DNA of 62,000 nucleotides from Lingula anatina (lineage: Eukaryota; Brachiopoda; Lingulata; Lingulida; Lingulidae): positions 398,410 to 460,409 of the forward strand of contig NW_019774258.1 of the NCBI RefSeq assembly GCF_001039355.2. Reading direction: 5' to 3'. Position numbers and translations under genes: made by a program. Of the stretch, positions 12,439 through 24,500 are shown piece after piece. The notes beneath the pieces are model-generated. The model did not search any database. It was not told the DNA's origin and saw only the letters and a list, made by a program, of their open reading frames with translations. How positions within the stretch are numbered: the stretch's first letter is position 1; each line of letters opens with the position of its first letter.

Positions 12439-12782
12439 GGAAATGAGGCTAATTACTTCCGCTTCTTCCAAAAATTATTCCGCACCGAGACAATGTTCTT
12501 GTAGATATTTTACACTTCAATGTACTAAATCTCCATCTTTGATTATAAATGCAAATTATGATTTCCGAAATACTTTTTAACTCCCTTCGTGAAATAAACT
12601 ACCAAATTAAATCATCTTAGGCAGAGTGGAACTTTCTTTTTTCTCGTCATAACCTCCCCGAGCGGTAAGACGGCTAGGAAGAAGCAGACGATGGATGCTG
12701 TCACTTACGAGTAGACCTAAATTTGTTTGTGATATTTATTGCATCCGATTTTGAAACGAAAACTAGTTGTTTAAGAGTCAGC
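12435..12782. promoter_or_regulatory. Divergent promoter between UFSP2 and SLC25A43
   Basis: The two start codons point away from each other and are 348 bp apart, so this segment must hold both 5' UTRs and promoters. No TATA box is evident. A YY1-type motif (CAAGATGGC on the - strand, 12430-12438) overlaps the UFSP2 ATG, and an ETS-type motif (CGGAAGT on the - strand, 12455-12461) lies just upstream. Both are typical of TATA-less housekeeping promoters in animals. Use of these sites is inferred. Confidence 0.6.
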
Positions 12783-15288
12783 ATGTCAAGGGCAAAGGCT
12801 GAATCAAGGCTTACAATAACACAGAATTTTATTTGCGGAGGTTTGGCCGGAATGTTTAGCAGAACGGTCCTTTCTCCTTTAGAAGTTGTTAGAATATCTT
12901 GTCAAATAGGGACGCCGGAAACGCGACAGGGTGCTTACAGAGCCTTCAGGACTCTATACCAGCAGCAAGGATGGAAGGCATTCTGGAAAGGAAACGCTGT
13001 AGCCTGTTTCAGACTTCCTCTCTACTCAGTTATTCATCTTTTTACTTATGAAAATCTGTCATTAAAACTTGTGGATGAACAGGGACGGCTTTCTGCATCC
13101 ACGGCCACGATTGCTTGTATGGGGGCAGCAATTAGTTCTACAGCTGTTTTATACCCCACTGACTTGGTTATGGCTAGATTAATAGCACAAAATGCTGACA
13201 AAAAACAGGCAAGATACAGCGGTATGACCCATGCTATAAAAATGATCTGGAAAGAGGAGGGATTTTTACGGTTATATAGGGGGTTGTCATTAGCAGTTTT
13301 AGGTACATATGGCTTTGTTATTTTTTGGCCATTACCAGTGCTCTTATCACACGTTTAAACTAAGCTTTGAAATGTATGCTTTGTTTTGTTTTGTTTTAGA
13401 AATCCACTTAAAATATTTTGAAAATAGAATGTTTTTAACATGAATATCCTATAAAGCCTGAAATATCTCAATTTTAAAACATGTAATTACCTAAAGCCAG
13501 AAAAGTAATTTAACCAAACAGTTGTCAGATGGTGGCATACAGTTATGTTATCTTTTTTTATTTATTACAGAATTAATACCTTTTACTGGCGTAGTTTATT
13601 TTACCCATAGTGCAATAGATCAGTTAATAGATAAGCCAAAGTCAGAAATATCCACAGAAGAACATTTTGCAAGGTGGTGCATGTCAACTGCGTTTGCCAA
13701 AATGATAGTGTATCCTTTGCATACAATAAAGAGGAAAATGCAGGTATGTTTACAAAACTCATTCTAAACTACCAGTGACACGAAAATTATCAAAATCTTT
13801 ATAGTAATAGAATGATACAAAAAAAAAAAGGGAATTAGAAAGTATGCTTGTTATTTGCAATCGTTGCTTGTCAATATTAATATCAACTCACACACTCAGA
13901 AACAGTTGTATAACATTTGTGATTATATATTATAAAGTTCTCAATTTTTAAACCACTTGCATATTTCTTAGAATATGGCATTCATTTACTAATTTCATGT
14001 AATAATAAGATATAATGGGTAGTCTTATTGTTTCAAAGATAACTCATCAGTGCAGAGAAAGAATTAAACATTTTATCCAAGCACAACTTGAACTACACTT
14101 GTTATGATTTTTTTTTATAAATTATATATTAAATCATAACTAATTGTAACTATACTAGTTTAATGGCATATTTTCCTTTAACTTCATTGCAGCTGCATTT
14201 GTTATTTTTTAATTAGATTACATTAAATTATAACTTAAAGGGATAATAACTCTTCGTATGAGATCTATATTTCACAATAAAAACATTGTGAATAACTCAT
14301 AGAAATATAATATATATTTTTTTTACGACATAAACAGCAGTTATAGCTATTATTCTGATATTTGAGCATGCTTCAGACCTCGTGACCTCCATTGATAGCT
14401 ATACTCTGTTATAATCTCTTAAGAGATTTTAACAAAAAACCAAACTTTTTAGAAAAAAACCAGGGGCTAACTTTGAATGTAAAAGTGGATTCATTAACCA
14501 TTGGCAAGTATGGGAAAATTGATGTTTACTCCAGGAAAATTCATTTTGTGGCCAAAATGAGTTATTATCCCTTTAATTGTAAGCAATATTTGACATATTT
14601 TTTCAAACTCCAGGCATCGTCTGCAGTTCTACCAGACAGAGGTGGTGTGGATGTGGACTTCAGGGGCATGTGGGATGCCTTCAGACAGACTGGCTTCACT
14701 GGTCTTTGGAGGGGAGCTACTGTAGGATTACTGAAGGTAAAATTATTATTTGGAAGATGGCATCTAGGTTTGAGATGACGTTATCAGAAAATTAAGGATG
14801 TTTGTAGGAGAAAAAAATTGCAAGGAAAGAATTCTTATTTGTAAAAAGGAGCCAAGTTTTTGTCAAAATTTGTATGTAAACATGTATTGGTATTTGAATA
14901 ATTTTATTTTTAAAAAATGTGACACAATCCAAACATCAACCACACCTGACACAATCCAAACATCAACCACACCTGACACAATCCAAACATCAACCACAAC
15001 TGACACAATCCAAACATCAACCACACCTGACACAATCCAAACATCAACCCAAATATCTGACAGGTGTATCTTACATTGACCTAGGTAGTGCCCTACAGTG
15101 TCATCATGATGCTGGCCTTTGAATACATGAAGAGACCATTCCTGTTCTACAACAGATACACCACCAGTCCCTGGTTTGAGGAGTTCTGTCCAGGGGTGGA
15201 CCAGTCCCTCAGGCCGCATGAGTTGGAGGAGTGGTATCGACAGAGAGCTAATTTAGAGCGCAGGCCACCTGTGCTCATAGATGATTGA
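12783..15288 (+). CDS. SLC25A43: Mitochondrial carrier SLC25A43, complete, four exons
   Basis: This is an inner-mitochondrial-membrane carrier of the SLC25 family; the substrate of SLC25A43 is not established. Exons 12783-13302, 13571-13743, 14614-14736 and 15085-15288 join in frame to 339 residues (human protein about 341). Orthology rests on ICGGLAGMFSRTV, WKGNAVACFRLPLYS, YPTDLV, YRGLSLAVL, IPFTG, IKRKMQ, the D-RGGVDVDF loop and the distinctive C-terminal PGVDQSLRPHELEE, which matches human PGVDQSLQPQELRE. The three carrier signature sites are PLEVVR (canonical), PTDLVM (last basic residue lost) and PLHTIK (acid replaced by His), so repeats 2 and 3 are degenerate. I chose the ATG at 12783 (MSRAKAESRLTITQNF); the frame is open further upstream but has no ATG. 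A 27-bp minisatellite sits just before the last exon. The likely 3' end uses AATAAA copies around 15590-15610. Confidence 0.95.
14921..15055 (+). repeat. 27-bp minisatellite before SLC25A43 exon 4
   Basis: Five near-identical 27-bp copies beginning gacacaatccaaacatcaac; the last diverges at its end. The array ends about 30 bp before the exon 4 acceptor. The 9-residue repeat peptides in the small open frames over it come from this array and are not genes. Confidence 0.95.
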
Positions 15289-16590
15289 CTTAGAATGTGT
15301 GATATCCCTGCTTTGAATGTGAACCCATGTTTTATGTCTAGCATTGCCCTATCTGGTAGTTTAAAGTTAACTGAACAATCATTGAAATTTTGACTTGTAT
15401 AAATTTTTGATTAGGATAACTTCATACTTTTTTTATCTCTGCTGAGGATTTGACTCTTTGAATTTGGGGTAATAAGATTGACTGAATTTTTCAGTGGTGA
15501 TAAGGTTATCTCCAGTTATAGTTTGACTGTTAAGACTGTCATGTACATTTTGAAAACTGAAATGGGTAATTTTTTTTCTGAAAAAAAAAAAAAATAAATA
15601 AATAAATAAAATGATAAAAACTGAAAGATTTGTGTGATTTTAGTGAAAAAATTAGCAGGCCCCAAATCACCCTGGCACTTTTTCCTCTTTTTGAAGTACA
15701 TTAACAAATTGTGTTGTTTTACACTTGAAAAATACGTTATTATGACATTCGAACTGAATGGTTACAATAGTTCACTGCATTTTTACTGTGAGTCGATATG
15801 GATTTTTATATTTGCAAATATATTATTCATTTAAAAAGTGTTCCATGCCTTTGAAATATAATCATAGACTAGATTTAAAAGGCATAATGGGGAAAATACA
15901 AAAAAATTGAAAATCTCACAAGCATATCCATAAAGTTGACAGTACTTTGCAATCCCTCCCCCCCCCCAAAAAAAAAAAAAAAGAAATTATGAAATCTTAA
16001 TAATAATTTAGGGTGTAACATATTTGATATAACTTGAAAAATCTAAATTAACATCAAAAATGTGTTTTTTCTTTCTGTGACACTCCATACAGTGGGGTTA
16101 GAAATTGCAAACACGCTTGAGCTGAGACTCTTGTTGAAGGAGTAACTGATCTGCGAAATGTCAAGTAAGTGGTTTGTGATAAAAGATGAAATGCAATTCA
16201 TTACAAATTGTACAGTAACTGCATTGTTTGTGCTCAATGTCATTTCCTGGGACATAAAAATGCTTTTTACTCATTGTGGTGTCTGAAGAGCATTCTATAT
16301 GAAGTTGTATTATTTTACACCCATTTAATTAAATATTGATAAATCTAGGATATTGTTAATAGAAATCTACATGATATGTATCCAGACTTTGAGTGACTTG
16401 GATTCAGGGTATATAATCTCCATGTGGTCTGTTCTGGGGGCAAAACACACTGTTTGCTATTTAAATTTCACTTGATAATAAAATCCATACGTCCAATAGA
16501 ATGCTGTAATAAATGCATTACTTGTTCATTAGTCTGATTTGAATAGTAATTTTATACCATCAAAGTGATGTGTTTTCTGATTTGCTACTG

Positions 16591-16775
16591 TATAGCCAGC
16601 AATTTTAAAGGAAGGGGGGGGGTCTTTTTCTGTATGGGTGGAGCATATTACCCCCTATGTTGACCCATTGAAGAAATGACATAGAATCTAGAACAAATGT
16701 TGATTAACAGCAGACCTTTTCCTCCCAAAAGGGGATTTTTTCGACCCCCCCTGCCCCTCCTGGGACTTCAGCTTG
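16591..16775 (+). repeat. Dispersed repeat, family with tatagccagcaa start (copy 1)
   Basis: Shares tatagccagcaatttt at its start and gcagaccttttyctg followed by a C-rich end with the copies at 19643-19835 and 35226-35405. The ends look like degenerate inverted repeats (tagccag... against ...ctacagg in the best copy), suggesting an old non-autonomous DNA transposon. Confidence 0.55.
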
Positions 16776-17489
16776 GTCATAATGTTAGATTTGTGGATAT
16801 ACATATATATGTATAGTTGGGTGTGGACAGGACAAATAATTTGCTGTGCTGGCTATGAAAAAGTTTCAGGTGAGCATGGCTTTGACATAGTATGCTAAAT
16901 ACACTGTGGATTTGCAAATGTACGTAGAACCTTAAATATTTGCTTTGACTGTAGAGTGCAATAAACGCAGGGTAAAGGGAGCGAAAATAAACAAATAAAT
17001 GAGGGTCTGTGAAGGCATTATATACAAGGTAGCAGAGAGAGCTACCAATGAGTAAAACTTGGAGTGCATTTGTATATCATTTTTCCCTTCTAATTCTTAA
17101 AATATGATAAAGATATCACATTCCATAATATTTTTGATGATATGTTCAAGGTTATCAGAAGATTTTTATTTTATATTTCTTTATTTTAGAGGCAGTGTTG
17201 TAAGTGATAGCAAGGTGAAGTGGTCTTCTTGAGCCCCAAGTACAACAAGTGTGTTGTCATATGTATATCCACAGGTGTTGTACTCGTAAATAGCTTCAGC
17301 CCAACCCTTGCACATTCATTTGGGGATGTGACAAACAACAGGTAAGAGAAGTCAGAATTTTTGAAATGTGTAAATTATTTTCTTTTTTTTTTTTGTGCTA
17401 TAATACCAATTCATTTGTTTGTAGATTGAAGGTGTTATTATAGAATATCTTTTCAGGTGAAAAGAGCATTGTTTGATATAATTTTATAT

Positions 17490-17644
17490 CCAGAGTTGCC
17501 AACTCTAGCTATACATGCATATTCTACATGTTATTTAGTCTGGACCCCCATTGTTTACAGGTATTATTCTATTGTGAATAAGATATTAGAATATAGATTG
17601 TGCATTTTTATCACTGTTATGTTGGCAAATCTAGAAATTTTAGC
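17490..17644 (+). mobile_element. MITE, ccagagttgccaac family (copy 1)
   Basis: Begins ccagagttgccaac and ends gttggcaaatctag, an imperfect terminal inverted repeat. The interior (ggacccc.attgtttacaggt.ttattctattgt) matches the copies at 37217-37363 and about 47475-47640. Confidence 0.6.
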
Positions 17645-18552
17645 TCTGTACCAAGGATCCTTGTATCATGAAGTTAGAAGTTAGTTGGTTGGTAATATGT
17701 TATACTTTCCAGATAATAGCAAAAAATAAAAATGAATAAATAAATAAATAAACTATGAAACAAAACAATTAAACTTCAGATTGGTTACAAAATAATTTTA
17801 GGGGTGTTTTCATAAACAATTAAAATGACTGATCTCCTCTAAATTTTAAATTTTCTTTAGCATTTTTTGGTCACAATTATTGTTAAGTTTTATACAGCCA
17901 GCTCAAAATAAATTTGTATGAACTAAGGCAATTTGTTGTTTAGATATGGTTGTTAGTGACTTCATGAAATTAGATCGACAAAAATAATTATCAACACGTC
18001 ATAGTTTTGATCCAGGACAAACAGACAAGCACTGTTCTGTAAAAGACACTGCAATAATAAAAAGAAAAGGATAAAATGAGGTTGAAAATCCTTTTTTTTT
18101 TTGCGTTTTTTCCTTTCTAGCAGTCATTTGAGACTGCTGTGCCAGACAGATCTGGTAAGCAGCTCTAACATAGGTGATTGGAATTACGGTGACGATCCAT
18201 AACATTGTCACACAAGATTACACGTCAAAGTAGAAAGCACCCAGAGCCAGTAAAGAACAGGTAGAGTGTACTCACACAACCAATGGCTTGCATGTGTGAA
18301 AGTATGCTGTGATGGCTTTCCTCAAGTTTTTCACCATATGGGTTTATTGAACCATAAAGATAAGACCTTCCCCTTTCACACTTAGGAAAAAAAAGGAAAT
18401 GGCCTAGAGATAAGTGGTAGGTTATTGTGTATTGCATAGTGGTGTTTTTGAATATTTTAACTTGAAATTGGCCTTGAAAAATGGTTGAACATTGAAATGT
18501 GTTTTGATTGTATAGCAGGTGGATTTCGACAACTAATAGTTATATCCATTCA

Positions 18553-18722
18553 AAGGGCAGACAGAGCTGTCATCTGTGTCTTCCAGAAGACAGTCAGAAT
18601 TTTTCAAGTTTAAATTGATGGGCATTTAATTTTTTCTGCCAGAAGGTGGTCAAAAATGGAGGATGGATCAACAAAGGTGATTTGAAAGACTGATAGAAAT
18701 TATCTTTTTTGGGGTTGCCCCT
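18553..18722 (+). mobile_element. Non-autonomous DNA transposon, aggggcgga family (copy 1)
   Basis: Interior gtcaaaaatggaggatggat and taattttttctg match the copy at 23500-23664. Ends are degenerate: aagggcagacagag at the left and ggttgcccctt at the right. Confidence 0.55.
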
Positions 18723-18733
18723 TCATTCATTTA

Positions 18734-18770
<37 letters not shown>

Positions 18771-18778
18771 TCTCTCTT
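18734..18778. repeat. (CT)n microsatellite
   Basis: Nearly pure CT dinucleotide tract with one interruption. Confidence 0.95.
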
Positions 18779-19189
18779 AAGTAGAAGACGAGACATAAGG
18801 GAGACATCTACATAATAGACACAACTTGCTAATTCCATACCTCAAATGTGTATGAAAAGATAAGTTTATAAATTACAGTGGACATGCAGGTCTATTGTAT
18901 TGGACAATGGTCAGTGCCACAATAATAAATATATCACCAGGGTAGCTGGCTATCCATCTTTTCTTTGAAGGCTTTCAGATGCTGCTGAAGGCAGAGAGTG
19001 GCTATTAGTTTCTGGTTTGTGCAACAGCCTGTGACATGTATTTAATTCCCATGGAGAACAGGTAGAGTGTGATATATAATGTATTGATGGCAATGTAGCA
19101 TACAGGTATATTGTGTGGCTGAAATATTAAAGAATGACCAGTGGATAAAAAGTCAGTTCAGAGAGATCCATGGTGATTTACATGAGTTA

Positions 19190-19375
19190 GTTGAAAACGG
19201 CATAATTTCAAGGCATTGATCTTAACAAAACTGCCAGGACACCACCTGAGTTTTAACAAGGTAAGAAAGTTTAAACATTTTAAGTTGAATAAGTTGAAAA
19301 TAGCATGATTTCAAGCCATTTATCTGTACAAAACCTCCAGGTGGCTTAACAAGGTAATAAAATTTGAAGACTTTT
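19190..19375 (+). repeat. Tandem duplication of about 100 bp
   Basis: Two diverged copies beginning gttgaaaa (19190 and 19293) and both ending ttaacaaggtaa. No coding potential is apparent. Confidence 0.7.
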
Positions 19376-19642
19376 GAAGAATTTTTTCACCAGTAGAATT
19401 CTCACTGGGCCACAACAATTATTTTAATGACTTCAAATCCTTAGTGTAGTTTTATGTTTCATCTGTATTTATTCAGTTTGGTTGGCAGTTAGGAGCTATT
19501 TATACTTCATTTAAAATGGTGGATGATTTAGGTATATATATATATATACTGGTATTGTCACATAAGTAATTGGACACCTGATTGTAAAATGTGTTAGCAT
19601 CTAGCAGAACATGCATGGAATAAGAGTTATGTACAGGCTTGC

Positions 19643-19835
19643 ATATAGCCAGCAATTTTGAAAGAAGTTTTTTTTAATAGACTAATATGTTTACCCTTTA
19701 AGATAATTACCCCACCCCCCAAACTTGAAAAAAAGGCATAAAAGCTAGAGCAATTTTAATTCAGAGTGAATCTTTTCTGTTCAAAATGCGGTGCTTTTGA
19801 ACCCCTCTAACCCCATCCCTCTGCCTACAGGCCTC
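19643..19835 (+). repeat. Dispersed repeat, family with tatagccagcaa start (copy 2)
   Basis: Best-preserved copy: starts atatagccagcaattttgaa, has a C-rich distal half (gaacccctctaacccc) and ends ctgcctacagg, which partly mirrors the start. Confidence 0.55.
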
Positions 19836-21523
19836 ATATATGAGTAAAGGTTAGGAGTCAAATTATGAAAATGCAGATACGGTAGTATGTTTGCTTTCTG
19901 GGGCTCCAGTGTTGTACCAGGTCTCATTGATAAATTATATTGACAACTGACATTGTAATTCAAGATCACGAATAGAGTCTTATGATAGCAAGAAATAGCT
20001 ATTAGTTTTGGTCACCTCTTGCTGAATACCAGAATAATATCTAAAAAATGCATTCAGACATATTGCAAATAATTTGACACAGTGTTTTAGATAAATTAAT
20101 GTGGTGAAACTTAGCTGACGGATTTTTTATTTTCAGTTTTTTAACTGTTTAGGTCCTTTTTTTTCCTTTTTGTGCTATGATTGTTTTAATGTATGTTACA
20201 TTTTGTTTTTTTTTTTAAATTTCTAAATTAAAGAATAATAGTTTAGTGAAAATATATTTTCAGGCACAAGTAGTTATGTTAGTAGCTACAGCAACAGAAT
20301 TTTATTTAAGGAGAAACTTGACTCTGAATTTGAACTGAAACAAAAAAGTGACTAGCAGAATTTTTGGTCTTGAATTTGAAGTGAACAGGTCACTTATATT
20401 TACATTGTATTGAATTGTATTTTTACACCTTTCACAGATGCCAATGAATGAAGTGCTTTTGCATTTGGTTCTGTACAAATATGTATGGACATCTATTGTA
20501 TTGCATTGAATATCATACAGGCTTAACTGAAATGTATGGGCAGCGAGTTGTTTTGCTGAAGTGTATCGTGTTTTAATTTGTGCACACTGTTTAAAACAGC
20601 TACACTGAGCAAAACAAAGGGAGAGTATTATGATATACTTGGACTGATTGTATTAGGTTCAACTTATTCATTGACTTAAATATAAGGTCAGTGCACCCAT
20701 TTAGGAAGCCAGCACCAAAAAGTTGTCACATGCAGAAAACTGTGTTGTTGCAAGTGCCCAGTCAAAACTTTACAAAAGGTAAACTTACAAGTTGAGTGAC
20801 ATACAAACATTGGCCAGCCCAGCAGAAAAGACGGAGGGGACAGTTTAATAACAGGAATAAATCAAAGACAGGGGCTTGGATTTAAGCTGGATTGAGTGTA
20901 GATATTACCAAATTAATTCACCAGTGGTTTTAATGAATATGTATACAGGGTCATCCTATGATGCCATCCAGACCCAAACCAGTTAAGTTAAGATTGAATA
21001 CAAAGCATACAGTAAATACTGTGACAGATGGGATACAGTGGGCTTCAAGTTCAACAAGCAAAATACAGTACACTCTGCAGAAATTGTCACCTTATGCCAT
21101 GCATTATTGTTATCTCAAAAACAAATCTTATAGAATTAATTTTTCTATGGCATTAACTAAAATTAATATGTACATTGCCTGACTCAGATCTTCGTGTATC
21201 TGGCACAAACTTTCTGATCTATGTCACAAAAACTCCTGAAAAGCAAAAATTGATATCATATTAAACAGGTCGTCATGGCACCTTGGATAAAAACATCATG
21301 TTCTCTCGTTCTATGATATTAAGTGCTTGTTTTCAGCTGCATAAAACATTTGTTATTTTGTCTGAGAAACATTGTTTACAGTATTTGTTTTAGATATGTT
21401 TTCTCTTATATTGCATGTTTATAAACAACATCATTTTAAGAATCACTGTACTGCAGGAGCAAGTTATCAATTTCTGACATTTTTGTCATTTGTTTCAGAA
21501 CCTAAGGATATACTGATAAAAAA

Positions 21524-24500
21524 ATGACAGAGCATGAAAAGAAAGTAACTATGGACATGCCAAGGGCAAGGAAAAAAAAGAGATCTCCTCGTGAGTCATC
21601 TCGGGACAGTCAGATATCACAACTGGAGCAGGTGCCCTCTGTAAGCAGAAGAGTTGTTATGCCAGGGCCTACAGCCAGTCAGATATCACAACTGGAGCAG
21701 GTGCCCTCAGTGAGCAGAAGAGTTGTTATCCCAGGGCCTACAGCCAGTCAGGTAGGTACTAGGTGTAGAAATTTTTTGCTACTCTTCAGGCATGCTGAAC
21801 ACATTTTAAAAACAGTTGGACATTCGGACTGGCAGATTGAAAAAATTTGCCAGATGAAAGGGCTTTTTGCCAGACTTACTTTTTCTTAAAAATTGTGGTC
21901 AGGCCCATGGGCTGATTAAACACAATATTTCACAGATGCTTAAAATTTTTATGAGTTATGATATGTAAATCTAGACTGAAGGTTTTAGCATGTCTATTTC
22001 TTTGCAGTTAACTATGTTATGAAAAAAATTTGACAGTTATTACATGTTGTATTTGAGAGATATTCAATTGCTAATAACAATAAAAATTGAACTATAGTGA
22101 TGGCAACATATGATTTATACACACCTCCAACACAAATAAAAATATTAACAAAGGATATATGATACTCATAACTGTCATAAGTATAAAATCTGTTGTATGA
22201 CACAATTTGAACAAGATGATGGAGATGATTTCATGATTTGATTTTATTTACTTTATACTTTTTCTCACCTCAGCAGTTTTTCACTCATGTTTTTGTCCTC
22301 AATACTTTGTTAATGATGAACAAAACACTTTATGAAAGTTATCATCAGTAGATAGCATTCAATAACCCTAGCAGTTAAGAGTCAATGGATCAAACAGGCA
22401 CACATCTTGGCACTGTCTTGCTACTTTTCTTATAAAAACTGTTTCTGAGAAAAGTAATTAGCAGTCTGTTAGTATCATCTGAGAAGATAACCACCCTATG
22501 ATGGGTATACCACATGTGAACATCAGAGGTACATGTGTATGTATTGTCTGTGGTACAAGGTAATTACATGGTTGATTACTTCTGTTTTGTTAACCTCATA
22601 CAAGTTCAATGTCCTTAGTGTACCAATACAAGGTCATTGTCCATAATGTGCACATGCGCCCCCCCCCTTTCCTCAACCCCCTCCCATTCACTATTCAGTA
22701 ATTTAACCCAAAATCCAGATACAGAGCTGCATATCTTAGGTGCTTGCATTTAAAAAGCTCTGAACTTTCATTTCTGTTATATCAATCCATTGGAGGTAGC
22801 AAATTATCTGCTGCATGTGGAAATTCAAATTGCAACTGATTGTATAGGTTATTGTTAGCTTTCAGTCAAGAATTACTGCTAGCTTTCAGTCAACTGACCT
22901 CCACCCCCAACAGGTGTATTACTGGTCTATTACAGAATACTCCCCTTGGAGAATGAAGCAAATAATGAAAAAAAAAAGGGTCGAAATATGTTTATTCCGT
23001 AATTCACATCCTAGCACAATGGATTTAGCTGCAGATATTGTGGTAGGTGTGATGAAAACATTCTTTAACATGTTGAATGGGCACCATTGGGAAGACTTGG
23101 CTATCAGTAGCGAAAAGTGGAATTCCGCATTTTTTATTGAATTTTGATGGTTCTTGAGATTTGTCAAGGTTCAGTGTTGGGTCCCATGATAAATGTTCAG
23201 AGGTTTTTTAAACCTGGGCTCATGTCTGACAAGCTCAGCTTGTAAACATGAATCAAAAGTTTGTAATACCTATCATTTTTCTTCTCAGATATCTTTATTT
23301 AACAGCAATATTACTATGTTACACCAGTGATTTCAAAGTTCGTTACTCACTGGTACATGTATGTTGCGCAATTTTCCTGTCAACCCCATGGCTATATCAT
23401 GCTGACTACATGCATATCCTACTTGATGAGATAAATTAGATACAATAAAACTACTTACACTACCTTTTTGTAACCTGTCAGGCATAACGTAGCCAAAAGC
23501 AGGGGCGGATTGAGGCTGTCTTCTGGGTCTTATGGAAGGCGGTATGATTTTCAAGTTTACATTGACTGGTATCTAATTTTTTCTGTTGGAGGATGGTCAA
23601 AAATGGAGGATGGATCAAAGATAATTTGGAAGACTGTCAAAAAATAACTCTGAATCTGCCCCTGGAAAGTATAATTAGTGGTGGCATGTCAAGATAAGCC
23701 AATTCTTGACAGATTCTTACTGGGCTCTGTTTCTCGAAAGGTTCACTATGTTGCGCACATGCGCAAGCGTCTCTGTTTCATAACTCGCCTATACTCATTC
23801 CATATAATGCATTGTAGCCTCTATTTGATATAGCGATTCGCAATATGTAATGCTTTCGAGATACGGGGCCCTGGTTCACAGAGACCATGGAAACCCTTGG
23901 ATTTGCCCTGGTTGTAGTACCTATGTCTTTTATCTAACTTTTCTTCTTTTTTGTAAATGGTGGGGTGGAAAAGTTATTTTTGTGAATTCCATTTTTGAAA
24001 AAGCCTACTCTCTAGGGGATAAGAAAAACATTTTTAATTAAATTGTGCGGTAGCAAAAAGTGATTCCCCTAATTAAAAAATACTGCTCCAAAGTGAATTT
24101 GACAATTTAAATTCACAATTAATTATCACTCCAAGGAGAGGCACAATTTCATTGAAATTAATTGATAAAGAGAAAGGGGGCACCTGTAGATAAGACTAGT
24201 CCTACATATCCAAGTAGGTGATTACAATTTGACAGAGCAGGTGAGCAGTTCTCTTTTACCTGTAACCAACACCAGCTACTTAGTATTGAAGTACATGTAC
24301 ATGCTAACAATAGCTGTCCCAGTCAGGGCAGAAGATTGGTTACCTCAATGAGATGAGCTGTGACTGAAGTAGCAGTAGTAGAGCAACAGAGGAGAGGCTG
24401 TTACAGGAAATATAGCCATGAAACCCAGAAAAGCGGTGGTGTGTAGTAAGAGAGTGGCGATAGTGGTGAGTGACAGTGTTGTCATGTGAATTCTCAGAAA

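Larger units (their letters stand above)
15289..21498. other. SLC25A43 3' flank and SLC6 upstream region without recognised coding exons
   Basis: No coding exon was recognised. The first SLC6 coding exon has 25 bases of 5' UTR behind an acceptor, so one or more noncoding SLC6 exons and the promoter should lie here, but I could not place them. It contains (AAAT)n at 15594-15610, two MITE-family copies (17490-17644 and 18553-18722), a (CT)n tract at 18734-18778, a tandem duplication at 19190-19375 and two copies of a GC-skewed dispersed repeat (16591-16775 and 19643-19835). Confidence 0.5.

Noticed and set aside
12723-12782. N-terminal extension of SLC25A43 by 20 codons
   Set aside because: The frame is open but has no ATG before 12783, and the extension has no similarity to the carrier family.
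14863-15219. Open frames with repeated 9-residue units on both strands
   Set aside because: They are produced by the 27-bp minisatellite before SLC25A43 exon 4 and overlap that exon antisense.
17208-17220. A 10-base microexon between an acceptor and gtaagt, as an SLC6 5' UTR exon
   Set aside because: Nothing but the two short motifs supports it.
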